Source: Novosphingobium sp. B 225
GTDB lineage: Bacteria; Pseudomonadota; Alphaproteobacteria; Sphingomonadales; Sphingomonadaceae
Reading direction: 5' to 3'
DNA: 62,357 bases
Assembly (NCBI RefSeq): GCF_002198665.1
Contig: NZ_MWLM01000056.1
Coordinates: forward strand, 1 to 62,357
Shown here: one piece after another, positions 21,395 to 30,618 of the stretch
How the letters are laid out: each line of letters begins with the position of its first letter
How positions within the stretch are numbered: position 1 is the stretch's first letter
Program-made: the position numbers and the translations under genes
Notes under the pieces: model-generated
Database searches by the model: none
The model's input: only the letters and a program-made list of their open reading frames with translations
Told to the model about the DNA's origin: nothing

Positions 21395-21498
21395 GAAATC
21401 GCGCTTCCCCACCATATCGCGATAGCCCGAACCCGCGCCTTGGTTGGCACGGGGCGGCGCAGTAGTCGCTGGGGGAGCCCAAGGAGGAATGTGCGGAC

Positions 21499-21975
21499 AT
21501 GGCAAGCGTCGAAAAGTTGCCGATGCTGGCGGATGGCTATGAAAGGCTGATCGCCGAGCTGAAAGCGCTGCGTGAGGAGCGGCCGAAGATCGTTGATGCG
21601 ATCGAGGAAGCGCGCGCTCATGGCGACTTGTCTGAAAATGCCGAGTACCACGCCGCAAAGGAACGCCAGGGCCAGGTCGAAATGTCGATCGCGGATCTGG
21701 AAGACAAGGTTAGCCGTGCGCAGATCGTTGATCCGACCACGCTTTCGGGTGAGAAAATCATCTTCGGGGCAACCGTGACCTTGTTGGATGATGATGAAAA
21801 GCCGGTCCGGTATCAGATCGTTGGGCCGTATGAGGCCGATGCCAAAGTTGGCCGGATCAGCTACAATTCGCCATTGGGCCGCGCACTGATTGGCCGCGTC
21901 GTGGGCGACGAGGTTGAAGTTTCGGTGCCGGCTGGCGACCGGTTTTACGCGGTCGAGAAGATCGAATTCATCTAA
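21499..21975 (+). CDS. greA: Transcription elongation factor GreA
   Basis: Rescues backtracked RNA polymerase by stimulating transcript cleavage. The protein is 158 aa. An N-terminal coiled coil (about 1-75) carries the acidic tip in [15 protein letters not shown], and a C-terminal FKBP-like domain follows ([17 protein letters not shown] ... [12 protein letters not shown]). A strong SD AAGGAGG lies 12 bases before ATG 21499. It follows carB by 104 bases, an order seen widely in alphaproteobacteria. Confidence 0.97.
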   Translation: MASVEKLPMLADGYERLIAELKALREERPKIVDAIEEARAHGDLSENAEYHAAKERQGQVEMSIADLEDKVSRAQIVDPTTLSGEKIIFGATVTLLDDDEKPVRYQIVGPYEADAKVGRISYNSPLGRALIGRVVGDEVEVSVPAGDRFYAVEKIEFI

Positions 21976-22128
21976 GCGGAACGGCTCGCGCCGGGGCCTT
22001 GAGCATACTCAGACCGGGCAGGCCGGGCTGAATTCCCGACCCGCTCAGGCCAGTCCTATTGATATTTTTGACAAGCCCGACGCCCGTTAATGGCTCGCTT
22101 GTCGCAGTCCGCCGCCTACAACGGAATC

Positions 22129-22356
22129 CTAGCGCTTCAGCATGTCCGGCTGGAGCAGGCGGTGCAGGTGCACCACCACAAATTTCATTTCGGCATCGTC
22201 CACCGTGCGCTGCGCACGGTCACGCCAGGCTTCTTCGGCCTGGGCGTAGTCGGGATAGACCCCAACCAGTTCGATTTTCGAAAGATCGGCAAATTCAAGG
22301 CCCTGCGGATCCTTGACCCGCCCGCCCATGACAAGGTGGAGTTTCTGATCGCTCAT
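22129..22356 (-). CDS. DUF4170 protein
   Basis: 75-aa cytosolic protein. The sequence matches what I know of DUF4170: HLVMGGRVKDP at the start, LEFADLSKIELVGVYPDYAQAEEAWR in the middle, and VHLHRLLQPD at the end. The family is restricted mainly to alphaproteobacteria and has no established function. It is convergent with greA, with 153 bases between the two stops. Confidence 0.85.
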   Translation of the reverse strand: MSDQKLHLVMGGRVKDPQGLEFADLSKIELVGVYPDYAQAEEAWRDRAQRTVDDAEMKFVVVHLHRLLQPDMLKR

Positions 22357-22446
22357 GATGCTTCCCGGGAGAAAGAGAAGCGCGGCCCATAGGCAGATTG
22401 CGATAAATTCGCAAGTTCGGAACGGCTCCGCACCTATTTGAAAGTG

Positions 22447-22920
22447 CTATTTTCCGCGCTGTCTGGTCGCGATCTTAAGCGCTTCGCGGGCCAGGGTGAG
22501 ACCGGCAGAACGCGCGGCTGACCCACTTCGGCTGGCGCGCTGGCGCAGCGGAGCCGTAGCTTCGCCCACCCGGCGCAGGCCCTCGCGGCCACTTTCGCTG
22601 GCGGTGTCGCCAGCCTTGCGGGAAAGGACCAGACCGAATTCCGCGGCGAGTGAGGCGGCGGTCAATGCGCGCTTGCCAAGTTTTCCGCCCGCTCCCTTGG
22701 GAAGCACCGCCCCAAGCAGCAGGCCTGCGCCCACGCCCGCGGCGATCGTCAGCCAGGGGTATTCAGCGGCCAGGCTGCGGTAATCTTCGGGCGGATAGGC
22801 ATCAGGAAAACTTTGGCGCGGGGGCGCGGTCGGCAATGCTTCACTGTCCCGTTGCAGGCGGGCCTGGGATGCAGCCACTTTACCGCGAATCCGATCACGC
22901 CGTTGCTCTGCCTCGCTCAC
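22447..22920 (-). CDS. Small membrane-anchored protein, last gene of YqjD/YqjE-like cassette
   Basis: 157 aa. The charged N-terminal helix (EAEQRRDRIRGKVAASQARL) resembles DUF3618-type proteins. One hydrophobic segment follows (about 55-73, LTIAAGVGAGLLLGAVLP), then a basic, amphipathic C-terminal half rich in Arg, Ala and Ser. The start is GTG, overlapping the previous stop by 4 bases (GTGA). Function unknown; the context is four tandem small membrane-associated genes. Confidence 0.72.
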   Translation of the reverse strand: MSEAEQRRDRIRGKVAASQARLQRDSEALPTAPPRQSFPDAYPPEDYRSLAAEYPWLTIAAGVGAGLLLGAVLPKGAGGKLGKRALTAASLAAEFGLVLSRKAGDTASESGREGLRRVGEATAPLRQRASRSGSAARSAGLTLAREALKIATRQRGK

Positions 22921-23264
22921 GCTTGCTGCTCCTCACTGGGGTCCTCGTCGGGGGCATTAACTGTGGCATCCTGAACCCCGGCTTGCCCGAACAGGCGCCG
23001 GGCCAGCGAGGTTACGTGGCCGCGAAGAAACCATAACGTCAATGCGCCCAGGGTTCCCGCGATAATGCCTTTGCTTTCCCTGGCCACGGACAGCGCCTCG
23101 CCAGCCAGCTCCAGCGCATCACCCTTGGCCTTGGCCACGATGCGGCCACCTACTCCGCGTGCGGCCAGATCGGCCTTCACCTGCGCCAGATTGGCATCGT
23201 GAACCGCGCGCGCTGCATTGCGAAGGGCGCGATCTTCAGCAAGGCGTTGTCCGGGGCCGGTCAC
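22917..23264 (-). CDS. Small membrane protein of the same cassette
   Basis: 115 aa. A long Ala-rich amphipathic helix region (about 1-65, with DRALRNAARAVHDANLAQVKADL) precedes a single membrane span (about 66-85, IIAGTLGALTLWFLRG). The acidic tail is PDEDPSEEQQA. GTG start, coupled by a 4-base overlap to the holin-like gene before it, and its stop overlaps the next GTG. It occupies the position of yqjK in the enterobacterial yqjD-yqjE-yqjK order, but sequence similarity is not evident to me. Confidence 0.72.
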   Translation of the reverse strand: MTGPGQRLAEDRALRNAARAVHDANLAQVKADLAARGVGGRIVAKAKGDALELAGEALSVARESKGIIAGTLGALTLWFLRGHVTSLARRLFGQAGVQDATVNAPDEDPSEEQQA

Positions 23265-23650
23265 GGGCCTTCAACCGTATCTGAAAGCTGCCGGGACATT
23301 GCCGACCAGCGCCGGGCGGCAATCAATCCCGATAGTCCCGCCGCAAGCAGGAGCAACAGCACCGAGATCAGCGTGGCCCACCACGGGCCGAACATGGATG
23401 CCAGCCCCAGCACCAGGCCGAACGTCAGCGCCATCAGCGCAAACATCACCAGAACCAGCGCCAGCGTTCCCCAGCCAGCAATCGCCTTGGCTCCCTGACC
23501 GGCAACCGCCGCGCGGCTTTTCTGGTAGGCGAGTTCCGCTTCCAGCAAGGTCCGGCCGTCACTGGCCAGTTGTCGCAGATCTTCCACCAGCGAACGCTCG
23601 GCAGCGTCAGCAGGAGAATCCTTGATCAGGGGCGGTTCCGGTTCGGTCAT
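23261..23650 (-). CDS. Phage holin 3_6 / YqjE-family membrane protein
   Basis: 129 aa. A charged N-terminal helix (SLVEDLRQLASDGRTLLEAELAYQKSR) is followed by two closely spaced membrane spans (about 59-83 and 90-110). This is the layout of the putative holin superfamily III, which includes E. coli YqjE and actinobacterial holin-X-like proteins. The family name is historical: no lysis genes are nearby, so a phage role is not supported. ATG start 31 bases behind the Lys/Ala-rich gene. Confidence 0.8.
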   Translation of the reverse strand: MTEPEPPLIKDSPADAAERSLVEDLRQLASDGRTLLEAELAYQKSRAAVAGQGAKAIAGWGTLALVLVMFALMALTFGLVLGLASMFGPWWATLISVLLLLLAAGLSGLIAARRWSAMSRQLSDTVEGP

Positions 23651-23681
23651 GGGCTGCAGTCAGCAGTCCTGTGGTCTGGCG

Positions 23682-24260
23682 TCAATCTTCCGACGATCCA
23701 CCCTTGAACAGGCGGGACAGCAGAAAACCTGCAACAGCCGCCAGCCCAATTGCCAGGCCCGGGCTCTTGCGCACGAATTGCTTGGCATCTTCACCCAGTT
23801 CGTTCAGATCCTTGGCTTCGATCTTGGCGGCAGTTTCCTGCATCGAACGGGCAGCGGTGCGGGCATAATCGCCATACTTGGCGCCCAGCTTTTCATCGAT
23901 CGTCCCGGCGCTGTCAGCCACGACCTTGCCCAAAGTGGCAATCGCATCGCTGGTCTTGGCCTTGCCTTCATGGGCCAGTTCGGCCGCGCGGTCCTTGGCC
24001 TGTGCGGCAATATCCTTGGCGTCGGCGGCCCAATCCCCACTTTTGGCGGCGAACTGTTCTTTATAGGCCTCTGCCTTGTCCTGCGCCTGCGTGGCGAGTG
24101 ATTGGGCGCCAGCGCGGGCATCTTCGATTGCCTTTGCGAACTTTGCCTTGGGATCGGCCTTGGGTGCGGCGGCTGTTGCTGCCTTGGGCGCGGCCTTCTT
24201 CGCGGCGGGCTTCTTGGCTGCGGTGGTGGTCTTGGCGGTGGCGGCGGGTGACTTGGCCAT
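23682..24260 (-). CDS. Lys/Ala-rich, C-terminally anchored YqjD/ElaB-like protein
   Basis: 192 aa. The N-terminal 50 residues are a histone-H1-like string of AAKK and APK units. A long predicted helix of Ala/Lys/Asp/Glu repeats follows. The C terminus (FVRKSPGLAIGLAAVAGFLL ...) is a single tail anchor with a Gly-Gly end like the ElaB/YqjD/DUF883 family, whose E. coli members are inner-membrane and ribosome-associated. ATG 24260 (MAKSPAATAK) is preferred over a longer frame. First gene of the cassette, divergent from eno. Confidence 0.82.
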   Translation of the reverse strand: MAKSPAATAKTTTAAKKPAAKKAAPKAATAAAPKADPKAKFAKAIEDARAGAQSLATQAQDKAEAYKEQFAAKSGDWAADAKDIAAQAKDRAAELAHEGKAKTSDAIATLGKVVADSAGTIDEKLGAKYGDYARTAARSMQETAAKIEAKDLNELGEDAKQFVRKSPGLAIGLAAVAGFLLSRLFKGGSSED

Positions 24261-24330
24261 TGTAACTGCCCTTTCTGTGCCCGGACGATCGGGCCTGAAG
24301 TTCATGTGGTGACACAATAGTCCGCGTGCA

Positions 24331-24372
24331 AGGTCTTGTCATGCTGCATTGCAACTTGCCAGAGGTCTTGTC
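24331..24372. promoter_or_regulatory. 10-bp direct repeat in the divergent eno promoter region
   Basis: AGGTCTTGTC occurs at 24331-24340 and again at 24363-24372, a 32-base (three helical turns) period. It lies between the YqjD-like gene (start 24260, minus) and eno (start 24419, plus). It could be a pair of regulator half-sites or tandem -35 elements (TTGTC); no factor is identifiable. Confidence 0.4.
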
Positions 24373-24412
24373 GCTGCTAAGGGAGCCCACGCAAATGCAT
24401 GCAGGAGCTTAA

Positions 24413-26226
<1,814 letters not shown>

Positions 26227-26325
26227 GACCGCCTGATAATACATAGGTGATCGACCGTGAAATCAGGGTATTCCCTTATTTCCACGATCTTTCCGAATGC
26301 GCCCGTGACAATTGCGTTATCAGGA

Positions 26326-26339
26326 TTGATCTTAATCAG
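26326..26339. promoter_or_regulatory. FNR/FixK-like box
   Basis: TTGAT-CTTA-ATCAG, one base from the FNR consensus TTGAT-N4-ATCAA. It lies 82-100 bases upstream of the MarR-type gene starts, in an AT-rich gap. Inferred oxygen or redox control of the divergent regulator. Confidence 0.5.
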
Positions 26340-26387
26340 ATTGTTGACCGGTAGATACGTAATTCACCATAGTTAGTTCAAATTGGA

Positions 26388-26552
26388 CTATTCTTGAGGA
26401 GTTACATTCATTTTGAAGGTATTTTTATTCGATGAATTTTGTTGCAGCAATTCATGAATTGTCGCGTCAAGGTGCGCTGCGGCGATGTTTTCGCCTTGCG
26501 CATCCAGCTCGACCAGACAGGCGAGCAAGCGTTCGATGATGGCAGTGTTCAC
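26388..26552 (-). CDS. Small hypothetical protein
   Basis: 54 aa if started at GTG 26552 (GGATCG lies upstream). The frame stays open to a GTG at 26609, but that start lies inside the Crp-type palindrome. The sequence NTAIIERLLACLVELDAQGE followed by NIAAAHLDATIHELLQQ looks like two amphipathic helices, and similar short proteins occur in sphingomonads to my recollection. The surroundings are AT-rich, so the call is tentative. Confidence 0.5.
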   Translation of the reverse strand: MNTAIIERLLACLVELDAQGENIAAAHLDATIHELLQQNSSNKNTFKMNVTPQE

Positions 26553-26594
26553 TTCAGCGATCCGTGTGTTCGATTTCTGTTGAATCGCGTAGCA

Positions 26595-26610
26595 TGTGAT
26601 AAATATCACA
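26595..26610. promoter_or_regulatory. Perfect Crp-type palindrome
   Basis: TGTGA-TAAATA-TCACA, an exact match to the TGTGA-N6-TCACA core of Crp-family sites. It sits 43 bases upstream of the small-protein start and about 200 bases before the kinase-like gene on the other strand. Confidence 0.6.
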
Positions 26611-26805
26611 GAAAGGGCTCAAAGGCTGTGCCGTGCCCCGTTTGCGGGGGGTGACCCGCTTTGAGACAAGCGCGACTCTGAAACCGTGCTGCGGAACGTG
26701 GCGGAAACGACCGGGAATGGCCTACCTCGCCTCATTTTGCCTGGCTTGCCAGCTTCGGCCCGGTGGTTTAATCGTTCGCTTAAATAATCCTGGGCGAGGG
26801 CAGAG

Positions 26806-27879
26806 ATGAGCGGAATTCCGACGCATCCGGACATGATCGAGGTTGACTGGCTGACCGGGCGGCTGCGCGCGGCGGGGCAAATCGACGATGAGCGGGTTAT
26901 CGGGTTCTCCTGGCAGGCGATCGGCACTGGGCAAGTTGGCGATTCGGCGCGGCTGACCTTGCAGTATGACCGCGCGGGCCGGGGCCCGGCCACGCTTGCG
27001 GGCAAGTTCCCGGCGGCGGACCAGACCAGCCGGGGGACGGCGGCGGCGTTCGGGCTCTACGCCAAGGAAGTCGGCTTTTACCGCGAGGTTGCGCCGCAGC
27101 TTGATGTCCGTGTGCCCGGGGTGATCGCGGCGGAGATCGCACCGGACGGGGTCGATTTCGTCCTGATCTTCGAGGATCTCGGCCCGGCGCGCGGCGGCAA
27201 CCAGCTCGCCAGCTGCTCCGCCGAAGACGCTCGCGCGGCGATCCGCCAGGCTGCCGCGATCCATGCGCCCAGCTGGGGCAATGCGGCGCTGACCGATCTG
27301 CCGTGGCTGCAACCGGTGCCGGGGCAAGCCGATCAGATCAAGGCGCTCTACGGCAACGCCCAGGTGATCTTCCGCGAGCGGTATGGTGACAGCCTTGAGC
27401 CGGAATTCATGGCGATCTGCGAGGAGCTTAACGACAACCGTGAGCTGTGGTTCGGGCGCGAAGGCGGGCCAAAGGCGATCCTGCATGGCGATTTCCGGCT
27501 CGATAACCTGCTGTTCGACATCAAGAGCGGGGCCGAACCCGTCGCGGTGCTCGATTGGCAGACCGTCGCGGTGGGCAATCCGCTGACCGACATCGGCTAT
27601 TTTCTTGGCACCGGGATCGGCGATGCCCTTCGGCGGGAGTACGAGGACGAACTGCTGGGCCTCTACTGCGCCGAAATGACCGCGCGCGGGGTGCCGCTCA
27701 GCCGCGATGCGGTGTGGGACCATTACCTGGTCGGTGCAATCCACGGCATTTCGACCGCCGTGTTCAGTGCGGCCTATGTCGAGCGGACGCCGCGCGGGGA
27801 CGAGAACTTCCTGTCCATGGCCCGTGGCGGCTGCGCTTTGGCGTTGCAGCATGGCAGCCTTGGCAAACTCAAAGGATAA
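26806..27879 (+). CDS. Aminoglycoside-phosphotransferase-fold kinase
   Basis: 357-aa protein of the APH/choline-kinase-like superfamily. The catalytic loop is HGDFRLDNLLFD (His227, Asp229), and the metal-binding Asp is in VLDWQ (Asp250, the DFG equivalent). ATP-binding N-lobe elements include LAGKFPAAD and LIFEDL. Family members phosphorylate small hydroxyl compounds or act with acyl-CoA enzymes in xenobiotic or steroid degradation. It is 5 bases from the next gene and clearly co-transcribed with it. The substrate is unknown. Confidence 0.85.
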   Translation: MSGIPTHPDMIEVDWLTGRLRAAGQIDDERVIGFSWQAIGTGQVGDSARLTLQYDRAGRGPATLAGKFPAADQTSRGTAAAFGLYAKEVGFYREVAPQLDVRVPGVIAAEIAPDGVDFVLIFEDLGPARGGNQLASCSAEDARAAIRQAAAIHAPSWGNAALTDLPWLQPVPGQADQIKALYGNAQVIFRERYGDSLEPEFMAICEELNDNRELWFGREGGPKAILHGDFRLDNLLFDIKSGAEPVAVLDWQTVAVGNPLTDIGYFLGTGIGDALRREYEDELLGLYCAEMTARGVPLSRDAVWDHYLVGAIHGISTAVFSAAYVERTPRGDENFLSMARGGCALALQHGSLGKLKG

Positions 27880-27884
27880 GACCG

Positions 27885-28967
27885 ATGCTGACCAAGGGTG
27901 ACGACTTTCCGCTGCATCAAACGCCTGAGCCGGTGGCATATGCCGGGACCGACCGGAATTTTTACGATCGCTATTTCTTCAACGGCTATGCCCCGGACGG
28001 TTCGGGGTTTTTCGCCGTCGCATTCGGGATCTATCCGCATCTCAACGTGGCAGATGCCCATTTCAGCACGATCCGGGACGGGGTGCAGTATAACCTGCAT
28101 GCCAGCCGCGAACTCAACATGGAGCGGCTGGATCTGCAAGTCGGGCCAGTGCGGATCGAAGTGCTGGAACCGCTGCAGAAACTGCGCGTTACGGTGGATG
28201 GCGAGGGGCTGAAGGCCGACCTGACCTTCACCGGCCGCGCCTTTCCGATCGAGGAGCCGCGCTTCATCCACCGGATCGGGCCGCGCACTTTCATGGATTA
28301 CACGCGCCTCACCCAGAACGGCCATTACGAGGGCTGGATCGAGGTTGACGGCGAGCGGCAGGACTGCGCGCCCGGCACGTCCGGCACGCGCGACCGCAGT
28401 TGGGGGGTGCGGCCCGTTGGGGCGAGTGACCAGCAGCCGCACGGGCACGGGGTGGTGCCCGGCTTTTTCTGGCAATGGACACCGATCAACTTTGCCGACC
28501 GTTCGGTGTTCTTCCACGTCAATGCCGATGCCAAGGGCAACAAGTGGAACACCCGGGCAGTGATCGCGGCGGATGGCGCCGGGGCCGATGCCCATTTCGA
28601 TACCGAAGGCGAGATGACATCACCCATGGCCAAGGGCACGCGCTGGCCGGAAAACGGCGTGTTGACCATCGATGGGCCGGACGGGCCGGAGGTGTTGACG
28701 CTTCAGCCGCTCGGCCGGTTCCAGATGCGCGGGATCGGCTATACCCATCCCAAATGGGGCCACGGCCAGTACCACGGCCCGCTGGCGATGGAGCGCGAGG
28801 ATTTCGGGCTGGAGCAGTGCAATCCGGGCTCGATGGACAATTACCACGTCCAGCTGCCCTGCAAGGTGACAAGTGACAAGCATGGCGAGGGCTTCGGCGT
28901 GTTCGAACAGCTGATTATCGGGCCGTATAAGCCCTATGGATTCAAGGAATTCATGGACTTGGCGTGA
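27885..28967 (+). CDS. Lipocalin-like (CrtC/AttH or DUF7064-type) partner of the kinase
   Basis: 360 aa, no signal peptide and no membrane span. It is beta-rich, with many aromatic and Gly residues (NFYDRYFFNGYAPDGSGFFA, GTSGTRDRSWGVRPVG, FFWQWTPINF), resembling the two-domain fold of hydroxyneurosporene synthase/AttH-like proteins. The catalytic role is unknown. It immediately follows the kinase-like gene, and such pairs recur in sphingomonads. A broken second copy of its 3' end lies downstream, so it was once duplicated. Confidence 0.65.
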   Translation: MLTKGDDFPLHQTPEPVAYAGTDRNFYDRYFFNGYAPDGSGFFAVAFGIYPHLNVADAHFSTIRDGVQYNLHASRELNMERLDLQVGPVRIEVLEPLQKLRVTVDGEGLKADLTFTGRAFPIEEPRFIHRIGPRTFMDYTRLTQNGHYEGWIEVDGERQDCAPGTSGTRDRSWGVRPVGASDQQPHGHGVVPGFFWQWTPINFADRSVFFHVNADAKGNKWNTRAVIAADGAGADAHFDTEGEMTSPMAKGTRWPENGVLTIDGPDGPEVLTLQPLGRFQMRGIGYTHPKWGHGQYHGPLAMEREDFGLEQCNPGSMDNYHVQLPCKVTSDKHGEGFGVFEQLIIGPYKPYGFKEFMDLA

Positions 28968-29245
28968 ATTCGGGCCGGGTGAGGCCGGGCGGACAGGCGG
29001 ACAACAGGGTGACAGGTTGTCCGGCCTTATTCCGGTTTTATATCAACGTCTTATGCCAAATAAGGTGACACATGTGTGTTTTCGGGAACCAAATCCGGCG
29101 CGGAGGCGCTGGTGGCGGGGTGCGGGGATATTCAGACTGTCAAAGAGCAACCCGCCTTATCGCAGATTCGGGGCCTGTAGGAAAGTTGATCCGGTTTCAT
29201 TCCCCCCTGCGCAGGGCCGCGCCGGCCCGCCGTTTTACCGAAACC
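28968..29245. other. Non-coding gap before the pseudogene
   Basis: No gene recognised. It holds one hairpin (GGACAAC / GTTGTCC, 28999-29022) followed by GGCCTTATT, which could terminate the kinase-partner transcript. Composition is mixed, and short frames here have no family-like sequence. Confidence 0.5.
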
Positions 29246-29457
29246 CGGCCAGTATCACGGCTCGCTGGCGATTGGGCGATTGAGCATGAAGTTTTTGACC
29301 TGATGCAATGCGATCCGGGATCGATGGACAACTACCACGTCCAGCTGCCATGCAAGGTCACAGTGACAAGCACGGTGAAGGATTCGGCGTGTTCGAACAA
29401 CTGATCATCGGGCCGTACCAGCCCTTTGGCCTGAAGGAGTACATGGATCTTGGCTGA
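29246..29457 (+). pseudogene. Frameshifted 3' remnant of a second kinase-partner gene
   Basis: These 212 bases align with the last 205 bases of the upstream 360-aa gene (28763-28967): both encode NPGS/DPGS-MDNYHVQLPCKVT and then GFGVFEQLIIGP, but in different frames. Two lesions explain the length difference exactly: an 8-base tandem duplication (GGCGATTG twice, 29267-29282) and a 1-base deletion near 29361. About 880 bases of the 5' part are missing. The end (YMDLG, stop at 29455-29457) overlaps the next gene's TTG start. Confidence 0.88.
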
Positions 29458-30046
29458 TCAACCCCTGTCGCGCTGGAAGTTGGCGCTCGTCCTGTTGCTG
29501 GGTCTGGCGATAGGTGCCGGTTCCGCCGTTCACTCGATGAAGCGCGGCGGACTGCGCGGGGCTGGGAGCACCGGCTGGCACGGCAATGCAGTGACCGGCT
29601 CGGTCGATGCCGATCCCTGGACCCGCGCGCGAGTGGCGCTAACCGGGCTGCTGGCGCTCAACAAAAGCCAGGCGATCTACTTCACCACCCAGACCGATGA
29701 CAGCGGCGCCCGGCTGAGCGAGCGTTGCCGCTACCGCGTTTCGGGCGGGGCCTTGCCGGCGCGGTGGTGGTCAGTAACGGTCTATGCCGACGACGATTAT
29801 CTGCCTCAAAACGAAGATGATGCCCTCTCGTTCGACGCGACCGAAGTGAAGCCGGATGCACGGGCGCAATGGAGCGCACTGGTTGCCAGCAAGCCGGAAC
29901 CGGGGCTGCCTTGGGCGTCAAGCAACAAGGCGGGTGACTACACTCTTACGCTGCGGCTCTATAACCCGACCAAGGCGGCGCAGGAAGATTTCGGCACGAT
30001 CCCGCTGCCCAAGGTCACCAAACTCAATTGCGGAGGTGCGGCATGA
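29450..30046 (+). CDS. DUF1214-domain protein
   Basis: 198 aa from TTG 29450; AAGGAG lies 10 bases upstream, inside the pseudogene end. An N-terminal membrane anchor (about 9-26, LALVLLLGLAIGAGSAVHSM) precedes a DUF1214 domain: YRVSGGALPARWWSVTVYAD, a NEDDALSF stretch, and YTLTLRLYNP near the end. DUF1214 normally forms the C-terminal half of DUF1254/DUF1214 proteins; here the halves are separate genes. Coupled to the next gene by a 4-base overlap. Function unknown. Confidence 0.78.
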   Translation: MADQPLSRWKLALVLLLGLAIGAGSAVHSMKRGGLRGAGSTGWHGNAVTGSVDADPWTRARVALTGLLALNKSQAIYFTTQTDDSGARLSERCRYRVSGGALPARWWSVTVYADDDYLPQNEDDALSFDATEVKPDARAQWSALVASKPEPGLPWASSNKAGDYTLTLRLYNPTKAAQEDFGTIPLPKVTKLNCGGAA

Positions 30047-30564
30047 ACCGCTCGGTCAAATATGCGCTGGCCTTTGCCGTGGCGGTTGCGGCGGGGCATG
30101 TCGGCACGATCATCGCCGCGCCGCGGGCGATCATGCATGTGGCGCTGAACAAGATGTCGGACGGAGGTAAACGGCTCAACCAGTTCAGTTTTGGGCCGCG
30201 CACAACTTCGCATTCGCGCACTGTCGTGCGGCCGTCGCCCGACCTGGCCTATTCGAACTGCGTCTATGACCTGTCGCAGGGGCCGATCCGGGTCAGTGCC
30301 GCGCCCAGCCCGGATAATGGCTATGTCTCGCTCTCGGTGTTTGATGCGCGGACTGACAACGTCGGGGTGTTCGATTCACTCCAGTTCCCGCAAGGGATCA
30401 GCTTTGTGCTGGCCAAGGCCGGGCAAAAGACCCCGCCCGGCGTATCGGTGGTGATCTCACCTTCGACCCGTGGGGTGATCCTTGACCGGCGGCTTGCCCC
30501 CAGCGCGGAACTGTTCGCAAAGGTCGACCAGGCCCGCCGCGCGGACAGCTGCGCGCCGCTCTGA
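30043..30564 (+). CDS. DUF1254-domain protein
   Basis: 173 aa. Signal anchor at the N terminus (KYALAFAVAVAAGHVGTIIA), then a conserved region with PSPDLAYSNCVYDLSQGPIRVSA and GYVSLSVFDARTDNVGVFD that fits DUF1254. ATG 30043 overlaps the DUF1214 stop (ATGA). The two probably form one periplasmic complex in place of the fused protein known elsewhere. Ends 54 bases from the convergent aldo/keto reductase. Confidence 0.78.
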   Translation: MNRSVKYALAFAVAVAAGHVGTIIAAPRAIMHVALNKMSDGGKRLNQFSFGPRTTSHSRTVVRPSPDLAYSNCVYDLSQGPIRVSAAPSPDNGYVSLSVFDARTDNVGVFDSLQFPQGISFVLAKAGQKTPPGVSVVISPSTRGVILDRRLAPSAELFAKVDQARRADSCAPL

Positions 30565-30618
30565 CGCAAGGCGATCGGCGCGCCGCTGATGTCAGCATCA
30601 GCAGCGCCGCAGTCTGGC

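Noticed and set aside
19349..21658. 769-codon open frame on the minus strand opposite carB
   Set aside because: Antisense shadow of carB with His/Arg/Asp-biased composition and no domain motif.
23261..23650. Prophage signal from the holin-family gene
   Set aside because: No phage structural, lysis or integrase genes nearby; the family includes housekeeping YqjE-like proteins.
26768..26783. CtrA site TTAA...TTAA before the kinase-like gene
   Set aside because: Spacing is 8 bases, not the required 7.
28968..29245. Insertion-sequence remnant beside the pseudogene
   Set aside because: No transposase-like frame, terminal inverted repeats or target duplication could be seen.
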